NCBI RefSeq assembly: GCF_021869535.1
Contig: NW_026262734.1
Span: forward strand, 109,589,088 to 109,653,087
Direction of reading: 5' to 3'
DNA from: Mytilus californianus
Taxonomy: Eukaryota > Mollusca > Bivalvia > Mytilida > Mytilidae
DNA: 64,000 nt
Both the position numbers and the translations under genes were made by a program. The notes under the pieces are model-generated. The model was not told the origin of the DNA. It searched no databases and was given only the letters and a program-made list of their open reading frames with translations. Of this stretch, positions 1 to 11,980 are shown piece after piece. Numbering within the stretch: position 1 is the stretch's first letter; every line of letters starts with the position of its first letter.

Positions 1-639
1 TATAGACGACAAATGTGTTCCCAGACCATATATACATATGTATTAAATTATTGAATGGTTTTTGTCTTCTCTGCATTAATCTCCTAATTGTTGTGTCTTC
101 AAACATCTGCTTCAAATGAAAGTCTAAAACATGCACAGTTACCAAAAATGTTTTTTGTTGTCAGCATAACTAGGTCTAATAATGTTAGACTAACTGAAAA
201 GTATTACATGACAAAAAATGGTGCTTTTACTGGTGGTGTTCTATAGTCATATATCAAGATGCCCCACAGTAATATATAAGTACATGTTCTGCATAGTATA
301 TTATTGGCAGTTGTTGTACTGATTTAGTATAGTAAAGCAAGATGTTTGTTTGTTTAGATATGTTTGTAATGTTTTGTTATTTTGTTAAACGTTGCATCGC
401 ACAGAAAGAAAATACTTTTAGTACGAGCATACCATGTCTCCTTTCTGACTTTCTTCTTATTCTACCATTTAGATATATTGTAGATGTTTTAAATTCGGAC
501 AAATCTATGAAGAAATATTCAAATTTTGGATGATGCCTCAATCGGATGACATGTGACGTTCTCGCTTGTATCTCGGGTACACTGGTGTTATTTTACTTAA
601 TAAAAGCGAAATAAAAATCATGAAAATAATAATAATAAT

Positions 640-965
640 ACCAATTGCAATAAAGGTGAAATAGCATAATACCGAAATCCAAGGAAAATTTATCAAATGT
701 CCAAATCAAAAGCTCAAACACATCAAACGAGTGGAAAACAACTGTTATATTCCTGACCTAGTACAGACATTTCCTGATGTAGAAAATGGTGGATTAAACC
801 TCGTTTTATAGGTAACAGAATCTCTCACTTTTTTTACAGTCTCATCGAATTTAATATTGACAACAATGTGTGAGCACAACAAACAGACATAATAGGTAAA
901 CATGTCAAAAAGTGGGGTACAGCTGTCAACATTGTGTTATAATCTTAATTAAAAAAATACTATTT
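640..965. repeat. Dispersed mussel repeat
   Basis: The sequence runs from an (aat)n tract through CCGAAATCCAAGGAAAATT, AAAGCTCAAACACATCAAACG, the GTAGAAAATGGTGGATTAAAC block and a tail with ACAAACAGACATAATAGG. Shorter copies lie at 35140-35290 and 39340-39500 in this window. I recognise the family as abundant in mussel genomes. 970-1150 (GGCGGGATG, CCGAGCCTCGCC) looks like a further part of it. No coding potential is seen. Bases 1-640 hold nothing I can identify. Confidence 0.7.
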
Positions 966-1834
966 CAACTAGGAAACTTAAAATAGCATAAAGACACTCT
1001 AAAATTCATATACACAAATGAAAGACAAGAATACAAAAATTAACATAGCACAATAAAACAGTGGCGGGATGTATAAACACCGAGCCTCGCCAAAAGCATA
1101 TTACCAATAATGGACTAATAAGTAAAGGTTGAAAATATCAAGCCACACAGAAAGTTCTATAACACGAAACTAGGATAATAAACAATGTATAATCTACACT
1201 TCAAGATGTATTATATGTGACTAGTTATCGATGCAAGAGAAATGCTTGCTTTTTAGGAATATCTTTCAGGAAACGACTTCTTTCTGATCGTACGATTTGC
1301 TAATCATTAGACCAAATATAGATAATGAAATTAGTTTTTTGCTAGGTAGAAGATATTGGACCTGACAGGGAGTATAAACCTTTATCCCGTGTGAGGGCCA
1401 AATGATAAATATACTTTATTGGAATGTCCTAATTTCAACATTAATTACCATTCTGGTCATCCTTTTCACATGTCATGTGAGTTTATATATTAGGAAAAGG
1501 CAAAAACATGCGCAAGATTACCCGAAGTATTTATTCCAATAAACTAGATATTTAATTGATGAGATCAACATCCATCACATTTTTGTGGTTTTCCTTAAAT
1601 TATGATTATCCTCTATATTTATTTTTTGCATAAAAACAAAAACTACAAACATGAACACACACCCCGATGCCTTAGGGGATGATATTTTCATTTTCTTGGG
1701 GAACAGGTGGATTTTAAAAATGAATTACTTAGCCCTGTGAGAACTGAACATGAGTGATTTTGCACAGGACATGATTATAAGGAAAAATAGCACATTGTGA
1801 CAAATGTGTACAAATGCGAAGATACATTCTTGGT

Positions 1835-2240
1835 AAAATTAAGCATGCTTATTAAAAGATGAAAATAAATTATCAATCCGGAAAAAATTTCGCAGGTTCA
1901 AGAGAGGCAAAAGATACCAGAGGGACATTCAAACTTATTCAAAAACTCGGGGTGATCTCAGGTGCTACGATAGGTAAGCAGATAATGCTCCACATGTGGC
2001 ACCCGTGTGTTGCCCATGTTAGTACAAACCCGTAATAAGTTTAATTCGGTAGGTCACAGGTAAGTCAATGCAGGATTTTATTGATTTTTTAGCACCCCCT
2101 CCCTTTTTAGTTATTTATTTTGCAAAAACGAAATTAACTTCGTGGAAAAATTAAGCATGCTTATTGGCAGATAAAAAAAAATTATCAATCCGGAAATACA
2201 TTTGCAGGTAGGTTAATGTAAGATTTCATTATTTTTTTAG
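1835..2240. repeat. Local tandem duplication, first copy interrupted
   Basis: The block AATTAAGCATGCTTATT ... TATCAATCCGGAAA ... GCAGGT ... TTTTTTAGCACCCC occurs at about 1835-2100 and again at 2145-2240. The first copy is interrupted by an insertion at 1899-2055. Confidence 0.75.
1899..2055 (-). mobile_element. Truncated PLE tail insertion
   Basis: Read on the minus strand this contains CTACCGAATTAAACTTATTA, GGGCAACACACGGGTGCCAC, ATGTGGAGCATTATCTGC and CACCTGAGATCACCCC. It matches the 3' tail of the reverse-transcriptase remnant at 11450-11820. It interrupts one of two local repeat copies and is flanked by AGGT on both sides, a possible target duplication. Confidence 0.7.
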
Positions 2241-4420
2241 CACCCCTGTTTTTTATTTATTTTTTCAATTCTTAACGATTCCAGAATGGTTTATGTAATG
2301 GACATTGTTTATATTTCTGCCATCACACGTAGTGTCTAGGTCTTCACGTGATTTTCCTAATTGACTTATTTTCTATGTAATTTAGCTAGTAGAACAAGTT
2401 CCCAGAATACAAATTTCGCCATGACAGGTTACAGTATGGTAACAGATACTTTAACACCATAAAAAACTGCTGATCCTTCCTAGAAAAATGATTCCTTTTT
2501 CTAACATGAAAATCAGAAATGTACGTCTGTTGTTGTAAGCATTTTTATAGAAAATACTTCATTTTTTAATTGAACAAAACTATTACAAAATCGTTCAGAA
2601 TTGTTCATTACGCTGACTAATGCATCGTTTAACAACTCAAAGTATTTGAAAAAATGTTTCCTTTGGTAACCTGTTCTACTTGTATGTTTGTTGTCTGCAT
2701 ATACACTGAAATGACGACCATTAGATAAATGCTTTACTGATCGGCATTAGGGAGGGAATCGAGGTAAAACATTTATATTGGCGCTGACGGGATTTCAATA
2801 TGAAAAAACAACATGCTACCGCTTCTGTTTTTTTTTTACAATATGTTGTATGCATATTTAGGAAACCACTCCAATTTGAAAGTGAGATTCATTCTTCAAT
2901 CATTATATAATACCATGTCCTTAACGAAGTATGTTTAAAAAAAGGGAGGCGGGTGCTTCATATTTCACAGAATGTGTGCATTCTGTCTTGGCTATACAAA
3001 CAAGAGTTCGGTAAGATATGGATAGTTGATTTATGTCATACTGTTAAGACACCTTTTTGATGTATTCAATATTAGAAAATGACAAACATCATTAAAATAA
3101 ATGTATAGCATGTATAAGGTATTTTGTCAATTCCTTTCTTAGTTAAAAGAAAGGCAGTGAGATACAAATATTCTGCTTATTCTAGTTAAAGGGTCCTCCA
3201 TTATCAATTTTCTGGTGAAGTCTTCGTGTACATTTACAATTAAAATAATTATTGTACTCAATCAAGGAATTTTCTTGTTAAAGCATAGTCATAGTGTAAA
3301 TAAGGAATTTATCAAAATATGTATGTTGTCCTAAAAACAATACATCTGTTGTTAGAAATTCTACATGTTATGTTGCATATGTATCATTCATTCTCCTCTG
3401 CAACTACTGAAAAAGATTCAGTGACAAAGCCCAAAAAATATTATTAATTAAATTTCTTTAACTGTTGAATCGATTTGTCTGACATAAAAGTCACCTATAG
3501 TCAACTATAGGTCACCATACGGCCTTCAACAATAAAAAAAAATTCCACATATCAACTTTAAAGGCCTCGATATGACAAATGTAAAACAATTGAAACAAGA
3601 AAACCAACGTCTTGATTTTTTAACTAAATAATGAAAGAAAAACAAACATATAATTGTTTACTTTTTACACTTTGTGAATTGGATGGGGAATTGTTTCATT
3701 GACACTCATACAACATCTTCCTATTTCTTTATGATATACAGGAACAAAAAACAACCGCTACATTACAGTCTCCTGGGTTAGGACAGGTACATTCAGAATG
3801 CATCTGCTGGGAGAAGTGCGACATATTACGGATTTGAACAAAACATTTTAAAATGATAAGAAAGAAAAATAGCATTCAAAATGTACAATAAGAGAATATC
3901 GAGGGAAGGTTAAAACATTTATTAACATTTATATAAGATGATTGTATTATGAAAGTGAAAGCTTAAAGCATTTGAATTGTGAATACCTAATATCAATGCA
4001 TGATAAAGTAGTACAAATGTCATGTATACTTCAAAAGTTTTATAAGGATGTATGATGAACATTTGTAAATTTCTTATCTAAATAATGACTCACAATTTAT
4101 TTTGAAAATATTAAATCCTGCTACACTATTTTTTCAATACATCCAAATCACATGTAATTCTTTCCAAATGTTTCTGTCTTTTATGTTCCAAAATCGAATT
4201 AGTTGTTGGTTCTTTTTTTGATATCCATTTGTTGTAATAATAAACTTTTTTTTTACTTCAATGTATTTCAACTGGTTTATTTCAAATTCACCTATAAGCA
4301 TGCCACAAATCGTTATTAAAACATTTAAAGCTATCAGTCTGTGTTGACGTCTTATTAATAATTGTCACACACATTCATCAAAATTTCATATTTTATAGAT
4401 TTTAAATCACCTTGTTTTAT
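2241..4420. other. No gene seen
   Basis: AT-rich sequence without convincing exons. 3490-3620 contains a diverged fragment of the mussel repeat also seen at 52880-53010 (AACTATAGGTCACC, GGCCTTCAACAAT, GACAAATGTAAAAC). Confidence 0.5.
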
Positions 4421-4422
4421 TT

Positions 4423-4625
4423 GAAAATGTCCTTATGTATGTTGATCCTTACATAAACAAGTACACAAAATGTTAATCTGACTTTGATTTTTTCTCTGTC
4501 TACTATGTTAAATAATTGATGTTGAAAATGTACTTTTGTATGTTAATTCCCACATAAACAAGTACACGTTATTTTAATTTGATTTGGTATTTTTATTTCT
4601 CTGTCTTCTATGTTCAATAATTGAT
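4423..4625. repeat. Tandem duplication, 100-bp period
   Basis: Two diverged copies of a block with GAAAATGT, ACATAAACAAGTACAC, TCTCTGTCT, CTATGTT and AATAATTGATGT start at 4423 and 4523. Confidence 0.7.
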
Positions 4626-5585
4626 GTATACATTTCCACAGTTGTAATTCACAGGTGACATGGCATGATTCATCTTATATAAAGCACAGTAATCAGTCTG
4701 CTATAAAATATTTTCAAAAATAATTCCCATGTATTTTTAATAATTTACAAATATACAATGTATTTATTACTTTATCTGCACTGACTGTATGGAACAGAGT
4801 AAAGCCTACAAGTCATGTACCCCCCTTACAATATAGTAATATCAATGCTTACATTATGTTGACCCCGAATTTGACATTGTGGACACTATATATGTCTCTA
4901 GTAATATAGCTATACAATCATCTCTAGAATAGTTCAAGCTCTTTACAATACAAAATGTAGAATGAGTTTATAGAACCAAGATGTCTCTATACTGTTTGAA
5001 ATTAAGCCTGTCAAATCATCGAAATTTGTCTTAAAAGCCATCATAGTTTGTAGAATACAAACAAAGGTACAACTGACAGACTTCGTGTCAATCTAAATAA
5101 TCAGTATAACAGCAAAATGTGTTTTTGTTTATTATAAAAGTATAATAAGGCATTAAATCAAATTGGGTGTATGCATGAAGACAAATAGTGGTCCTTTTGA
5201 AATGTTGACATTAGATTTTAAAACATGAATGAAGTATTTATTATGATTGAATCATTTTCACATCGTACTAGATAATTATAAAAATTAGTTACTTTTATAT
5301 ATGAAATTCTTATTTCCGACACGATATTAACATGATTGCACACACTGTGCCATGATGCAGTTAACATTTTGTCAGACTTACATGCATATCTTTCATTCTT
5401 CTCTATCTTTCTTTCTTTAATCCCCATCTTTGTGTTTGTTTAAAGATTAATAAATCAAATGCAAAATGAATACCATGTATAATAGCCAATTATTATTTTA
5501 CATTTGTCATTGTACTCCAGATATTATAGCATATTATCAATTACCTTTCCCTTTGTACTTCATGTATAATAGTCTGTTATTAATA

Positions 5586-6790
5586 AGGTCTTTCCACTTT
5601 TCCGTGGAAAGACCTATTGATTTTGTTTTGCTTTTTTTTTTTTTTTTTCTTCCGCCTAATTTTTTTTCTAACGCTGTTTGGTTGTTTCGTAAGATGTCGA
5701 TTTGATATTTGAAATATGATATCGAACAGTTTATGCGCTTTCAAAGCTGACCCTGCTTAACCGAATACCTTTCTCTGTAAGAGTTATCTCCCCGAACACT
5801 GTTTTTTCTTGTGTTTGCCACTCCTTCGCAACCGTCAAAGATAACGACAAAAATATTTTACCAATTTGCTCGTTATATCCTAAGGATGTTGAGATTTGTT
5901 TGGACCGAATCGTTCCGGAGACTCCATATGGGAGTTATTTCCCCTTATGCATTGGATATAGGTGATATGCATTTGTAACTGGTAAACCATAAGTGATAGA
6001 GACTTAGGATCTATTGATTTGAGGTCCATAGTAACAAAAAAGAAGAAAATTAGGTCAAGGTCAAAGGTCAAAAGTTACAGTCAATTTTTTCATTTTGGCT
6101 TATTTGCACCTCTTTTCACAAACCGTATAAGATAACGACAACATATTTTTACCTCATTGTTTGTTGCGACATGTCATAACACATGCATATTGGTTTAAAT
6201 GATACGTGAACATTAAATTGGAGTTTTCTCCCCTCTTGTATTTAAAAGTATGCGTATGGTGATATAACTCATTAACCAAATATATTGAAGACCTAGGGTC
6301 TTTAGATTTGAGGTCCTTGGTTTATGACCTTGAAATTGAGCTCAAGGTCATAGGTAAATTTGAAATTCTAGATTTTGACCTTAGCTTTTACCTCATATGT
6401 ATTCATGATAAAGCCATGGGACCTTTTGCATTAGGTTTCAAACCATTTATCCTTGGAAAATCCAACCAGAAGTGACCTTGGGTAAACCGGAAGTAGCTGT
6501 TTTTTCTACTTAATTAATATAAAAGTATATAGAACCATATATTTTTGGAATCAGTGCAAGTAAACATTCAAATAATACCAGAAGTAACATTTTTCAAACC
6601 GGAAGTAACAAAGTATCTCCTTTATTTATATTTGTTTGTTAAGAAACCATATATTTTTGGAATCAGCGTACAATAACCTATCATTTGACGCTGAAAATAA
6701 CATTTTAAACCGAATTTTACTCTTTCATATCAAAATAGTACTTTAAGGGTGGAAAGACCTTCAATTGTTCTCTGAACAATTGGTTTTTAA
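5586..6790. mobile_element. Hairpin-ended non-autonomous element
   Basis: The left end is an 11-bp perfect hairpin, GGTCTTTCCAC and GTGGAAAGACC around a 6-nt loop (5589-5616). The right end repeats GGTGGAAAGACC and is followed by a second perfect hairpin, CAATTGTTC-TCT-GAACAATTG (about 6762-6782). The interior has repeated phrases (CCGGAAGTRAC, ATATATTTTTGGAATCAGYG, TTTGAGGTCC) but no coding capacity. The layout suggests a non-autonomous DNA transposon. A hairpin close to one end resembles Helitron 3' ends, but the terminal bases do not settle the class. Confidence 0.6.
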
Positions 6791-7435
6791 TTATCTGTGT
6801 TATTATACTCCATGTATTATAGCCTACCATTAACTTCCTGTGTCGTTGTACTCAAGGACGTCAAACAACCAATAATCAATCAATCATTGTACTCAATGTA
6901 TTATACCCTATTTCTTTACCACAGAATAACAACATGTTGATATCAACCTTTTAATGTTCTCTATGACCTTTATCAATAGCATTTATTACAGTTGTAATTT
7001 ATTGAACGGCGATAATCTGAACATACGTTGTAATGTACTAAAGGGTGGCAGGCTGTAATGTTAAGACATAATGCTTCTTATATAGCATAATACAACAATG
7101 TACAAATGTATGGTCATAGGCTGTAAATTACCAACAAAAGCATAATAAAGTGTAGGCATGTATCCTGTAAACACAATATATTCTATGAGGACTAGGGCTA
7201 CATTACTTTAACTTGTTCAAATTAGACATCGTGCTTGCAATGTTATGTATAATATTAACTTATCAAAACATAATACTTGTAACGTAGTGTATGATTACAA
7301 ATGTGTGTGCATTTAAATACAGCTTATATAAATTGTAAGTTTTTATTCATATGCTTGTTATTGTTATGTTCTTTTCATTATATCTAACATTCGTTTTTAA
7401 TCTTTTTCATATAATTATATACATACCTTTTATTT
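6791..7435. other. No gene seen
   Basis: AT-rich spacer between two mobile-element remnants. No exon-like segment with plausible splice sites was seen. Confidence 0.4.
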
Positions 7436-7439
7436 CAAA

Positions 7440-8960
7440 AGGGGAAGTCAAATGGCTCATAGATGTTTCGGAAAATTCAAGTGTTAAGGCTCAAGTTTGG
7501 ACAAATATTTCATGGTCCGCCTATCATGCTTCATCGTTGCCAGATGGGAATCAACTACCCTCAATGTCCCTCCGTTTACCTCTGTTTCACGAACAAGCTA
7601 AATCTGATGGAACGATACGAAATTCATTGAACTTATTCGTCGGTGGAAGAAAGTTAAATCCAGGTCAAACTCCCGTTGTTGCTTTTGACCAAAAACTTTT
7701 AATAGTAGTAAAACAATACAATGGAACTGGCTTCGGTTGTATGATAAGGAAAACATTGTCGTGATACTAGGCGGCCTACACATAGAAATGGCAACGTGAA
7801 AAGCCCTTGGTAGTTGGCATGACAATAGTGGAGGGGCTAATGTTTTTGGAAATGCCAAGCCAACACCACCCGGTACAGAGCAAATTCATTTATGAAGGCA
7901 TTTCCTGTTACAAAAACAAGTAGAGCATTTTACTTTACAGCTTGTGCACTTTACCGTTTATTTTAAAACGCTTAGCGACAGTACACATATTCTCTGAATG
8001 ATGATGAAGTAATCCTTTAATTCTATAAAAGGTGTTTGGAAAGATCAAAGAATCTCATCATTTCAAACTTAGGTATGTAACCGTGCAATTTGAATTCACA
8101 GTATTGATATTTGTAAGTTCTATACGTGAGACTAACGACTTGTCGACCGTACATCGTCTTTTTTTTTTTATATAAAATCAAGATTAAAAAGTTACAACTT
8201 TTTCAACCTCTACCCTCTGCATCAAAATTCAACGATAGATCACAAGCTATTGAATTGGAAAACTAATTGTTCTTATATTTAGGACTGCAATTTGCTTGTC
8301 AATCAATATATGGAAACTCATTTAGTCAAATGGTACGATCCGTTAAGGTACCAAAGCTCAACTTCTGTCAAAATGTCTAAATAATTTGTCGTCTCTAACA
8401 GATGAATGATAAACCTGTTGTGTCGTCAATTGTTCTTGGTGGATCTGCATATCCTGAATATTGGAAAAGATGGATAAAGAATTGACATTGTGTTTGACAC
8501 GTACATAGACATTAGCCTAAATGCGTCAGCTCGTTGGAAATACTCGAGAACACAGCCATGAAATATTCAGCTTATGTTCATAAGAGGAAGCAGATACCAG
8601 AAAGCTGTTGCTTGTCTGTGATGCTGCCTAGAAAAAGGTCACAACAGAAAATTGATCATAACAGTTGATACAGATATTGTTTCAACAGATTTCAGATTGA
8701 ACAGTTGTGGATAGGTTTTGGCACAGGTAAGAATTTCCGATATGCCGCAGTTCATGGATAAAGCCCTGCTCTTAGACCATGAAAATCGAAAGTCTTTCCA
8801 ATGGTCTTTGAACTCACCGGTTGTGAAAAAGTATCAGCTTTTTTTCTGGGAGGGTACGAAATAAGCTTGTGACACATGGTCAGTATATGAGGAAATGTCA
8901 GAAATATTTGAGTAGATTATTGAAAATCCAAATGAGGTGGAAATAGTTAAAGTAATAAAA
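7440..8960 (+). pseudogene. Broken transposon-type gene (HAFTGCDTVS family)
   Basis: An open stretch at 7441-7764 encodes KWLIDVSENS, VKAQVWTNISWSAYHASS, LPDGNQLPSMSLRLPLF and GQTPVVAFDQ. After a frame change, GGLHIEMA and ALGSW follow at 7770-7830. Further on, scattered in several frames, are a VFDTYIDI-like segment (8490-8515), a GTGKNFRYAAVHG segment (8725-8755) and a degraded counterpart of the HAFTGCDTVSAF block (8810-8850). I recognise these motifs, in this order, from a gene family repeated many times in mollusc and cnidarian genomes and thought to be carried by mobile elements. The copy has stops (for example in GGLHIEMAT-stop) and frameshifts and is not functional. The element class is unknown to me. 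Confidence 0.65.
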
Positions 8961-10870
8961 GTTATAAACGGTTTATTTTCGTTGATAGTGAAAAAAAACT
9001 TTGCGTGGGATACGTGAATTCGTGGTTGCTGTTTCGTAAATTGAAAATAAATGTTTCAGGTACGCATATTCGTGGATCTTTGATTTAATAGATAGAAATT
9101 CTTGGAAAATGATTGAATTGTCAAAATCCTTCATTAGTCATTCTAGATTAAAGTGTTCATTTAAAACTAAGATTGCAAGCGTGGACAAAGGCAACTAATT
9201 GTTTGTTTGTTTTACAATTTATCATTTCTTGCATAAGGTTTTCAAATCCCTTCAGAAGTCATTAGACAACAAAGCAAAGTAAAGTAAACATGCTTACGAT
9301 GTTCGCAGTTGAAATAACAACCAAAGCCATAAAACAATGACAATTTATTCATCTTGCAGTACTGTTATTAATTTTAAGTTTCGTGTCGGATTTTTTTTTT
9401 TTCACTGGCATTATGCATGATATGTACCGATAAATGTGTAAAAAAATTATAGTTGAACGGGTAACAAGTGTACATCACGTAGATTTAGTGTGCAAGTAAA
9501 TACAATTTTTATAAAAAAAATCGTGTCTGTCCAGAATAAAGAAGCAACCACGCTTAAAGGGGGATAAGCTCTCAAATTCGTATTTTCCGATTTATCACAA
9601 ATTCTCATATTCGACTTATAACATACTAAAACGTATACTCAAATTAAAAAAAAATCGAAAAAAACAATCATCTGGATAGTATGCATCAGCATTTCGTGTA
9701 TATTTAAGTGTATACGCCATATAATTAACCATCGAGGTGACCTTCCGAAAACTGCCGACGGTACTATATAACCCAAAGATAACATAAACAAGATATAAAT
9801 ATAGAGTGAACTCGTGCAAATAATTTTTTCTGGGTCTGTTGATTTCATATTCTTGATTAAAAGAATATGTCAATAATCGTTTTTAACTGTATAAGAATTA
9901 GTTTTTGTAGATCGAATCAGTCAGCCAAATGGTTTACCCTTGTTTCACTTCCAGTGTTGACATTATTTTCCTGTTAATAGCTGAACACGCTTAGTTCATG
10001 CGTGCCCAATCTCTAGCTAAGGGGTTCAATTGAAGTTCACATGAATACTGATTAAATGAGGTCGAGTTATTCACTTGCAAGTGCAGGATTCCTTAGCTAT
10101 GTTTCTTTGTTTAGTTTGACATGACTGAACAAAACTGACTGCTAAAAGCGAATTATCATTTCACTATTTCAGTCTCATTAATAATTTAACAAACAAAAAT
10201 CATATTTCATATTTGTATATGTTACAGTAAATAAATGAAATTAGGAATTACACGTGATTACTAAACAATTCAGTAAATACCTGTAATTACTGGTCGAATT
10301 AGTGATTATATGTATTTACTAATTGTTTTAGTAAGTACAGGTAATCACTGATTTTTTTAGTAATTTTTACAGCTATTTACTAACTTGATATTTTTGTTTA
10401 ATAACTTTAGACATAATTCAAGAAACCAAATAAGAAGATAAAGGAGTAGGGATTGTAAGGCTTACTTTTGGGTTAAGAAATCAAGGTCCTTCAAGACTGC
10501 ATGTTCTTTATCTACAGTTAGTGTATTGAAACTGGAAAATGGTTGTTTTATAATTTTTTAAACTATTGGAGTTCTTGATCACATTAAATGTTTCTTCAAG
10601 AGAGATAAGGTACATGATAGGACCATATTCTGTGTTCCTTTTTTGCTTTTTTGTAAGAGTTTTTCACGACCTCCCAACTTAATCCTGGCAACAAAATTGT
10701 ATTATACAGGTCATATTGCAGTCGTCCCACCTTTTTTGTAGCAAATATGAATACCAGTTCAGGATAAAAATACATGTCTATGTTAATTATATGTTTAGTA
10801 GCTATTAACATATTGAGAGTGTCGAATTAGAAGCCGAGGATACTTATCTTTACGATGCATATGGTCCTGA
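8961..10870. other. No gene seen; AT-rich
   Basis: Apart from the palindromic block at 10255-10349 I see nothing identifiable. Open stretches at 9616-9873 and 10596-10811 lack any family resemblance or splice context. Confidence 0.4.
10255..10349. repeat. Imperfect palindrome cluster
   Basis: 10301-10349 is an imperfect palindrome, AGTGATTATATGTATTTACT with an inverted partner AGTAAGTACAGGTAATCACT. 10255-10290 repeats the same words. It can fold into nested hairpins and may be a decayed MITE. Confidence 0.55.
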
Positions 10871-10874
10871 TGAT

Positions 10875-11980
10875 TTGATATATTTGGTGCTTTTTGGTAA
10901 AAAATTAACGATGTGTCTACGACTGTATTTTTTTACATCATTAATCACAAAAATAGATTGGAGAGGGTATGGATATGACATAAATAGCCTCTTTCATCTT
11001 GCAATAGTATTAAAACATTTGACTTTTCTACACTTTACACAAGTATTCCCCATTCCAAACAAAAGACAAATTGAAAGGGTTGGTCCTGCTTTGTGTCATA
11101 AAAAGAATGGTCAAGGTAGATACAAGCATCTTGGTTTATTATATTAGGGTGAGGAAAATCCTACTTCCGAAAAAATCACTCTGATTCTAAAAGCAAATTT
11201 TCTGAAACTGACATTATCAAGATGCTTGATTTCTTGATTGACAACATGTTTGTTACGTTTGGATGGCGTGTTTTGCAACAAACAATCGGCATTCTCATGG
11301 GAACAAATTGTGCTCCTCTTCTTGCCGACTTGTTCCTTTAGTCATATGAGGCTGACTTCATACAGGAATTTCTTAGGAAGAAAGAAGTTAGCAGTATCCT
11401 TTACATCTAGAAATTGACAATGAGAGTCACGCGTTGGTTGATTTGTTACCTTATGGAATATCCGTTTCACAGATGATAACGGGTATGTTCCTAATGTCGT
11501 ACATGTAACAACAATCCCGTACCCTTTTCCCGAATGTGACCTACCGAATTAGACTTATTACCGGGTTTGTAATAAAATGAGCAACACGACGGGTGCCAAA
11601 TGTGGAGCAGGATCTGCTTACCTTTCCGGGGCACCTGAGATCACCTGAGATCACCCCCAAGTGCTTGTTGCTCGGTCTTTAGTTTTCTATGTTGTGTTTT
11701 GTGTACTATTGTTTGTTTATTGGTCTTTTTTTTTTAGCCATGGCTGTGTCTATTTATTTTCGACATATGAGTTTGAATGTCCCTCTAGTATCTTTCGCCC
11801 CTCGCTTTTTAACACCGCCGCATATTGCATGGGCCTTCCTAAGTCTGGTTTTAAGGCTCCAAATGGGTCCAGGAAAGGGACATGTTAGGCGCTTGGGGTT
11901 GACAAAGCAAGGGATGCACCGGCACCCATTAAACCCTCCCCCTTTACCTCAGCCTTTAAATAGGACTGTTAAATAGCTTT
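10875..11980 (+). pseudogene. Penelope-like RT remnant plus 3' tail
   Basis: A decayed reverse transcriptase on the plus strand. KKNGQGRYKHLGL (11100-11145) is followed by MLDFLIDNMFVTFGW and GILMGTNCAPLLADLFL (11220-11340). A stop then stands where related copies read YSYEADFIQ. The catalytic YxDD region is deleted. HLEIDNES and YGISVSQMIT (11405-11480) follow, then the non-coding tail (11485-11980) with CCTACCGAATTAGACTTATT, GCAACACGACGGGTGCC, GGAGCAGGATCTGCTTACC, CACCTGAGATCACC and TCTTTCGCCCCTC. The MGTNCAP motif and the LYT-type motif A are shared with the copy at 30457-32931. I assign it to Penelope-like elements from those motifs. It is non-functional. Confidence 0.75.
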
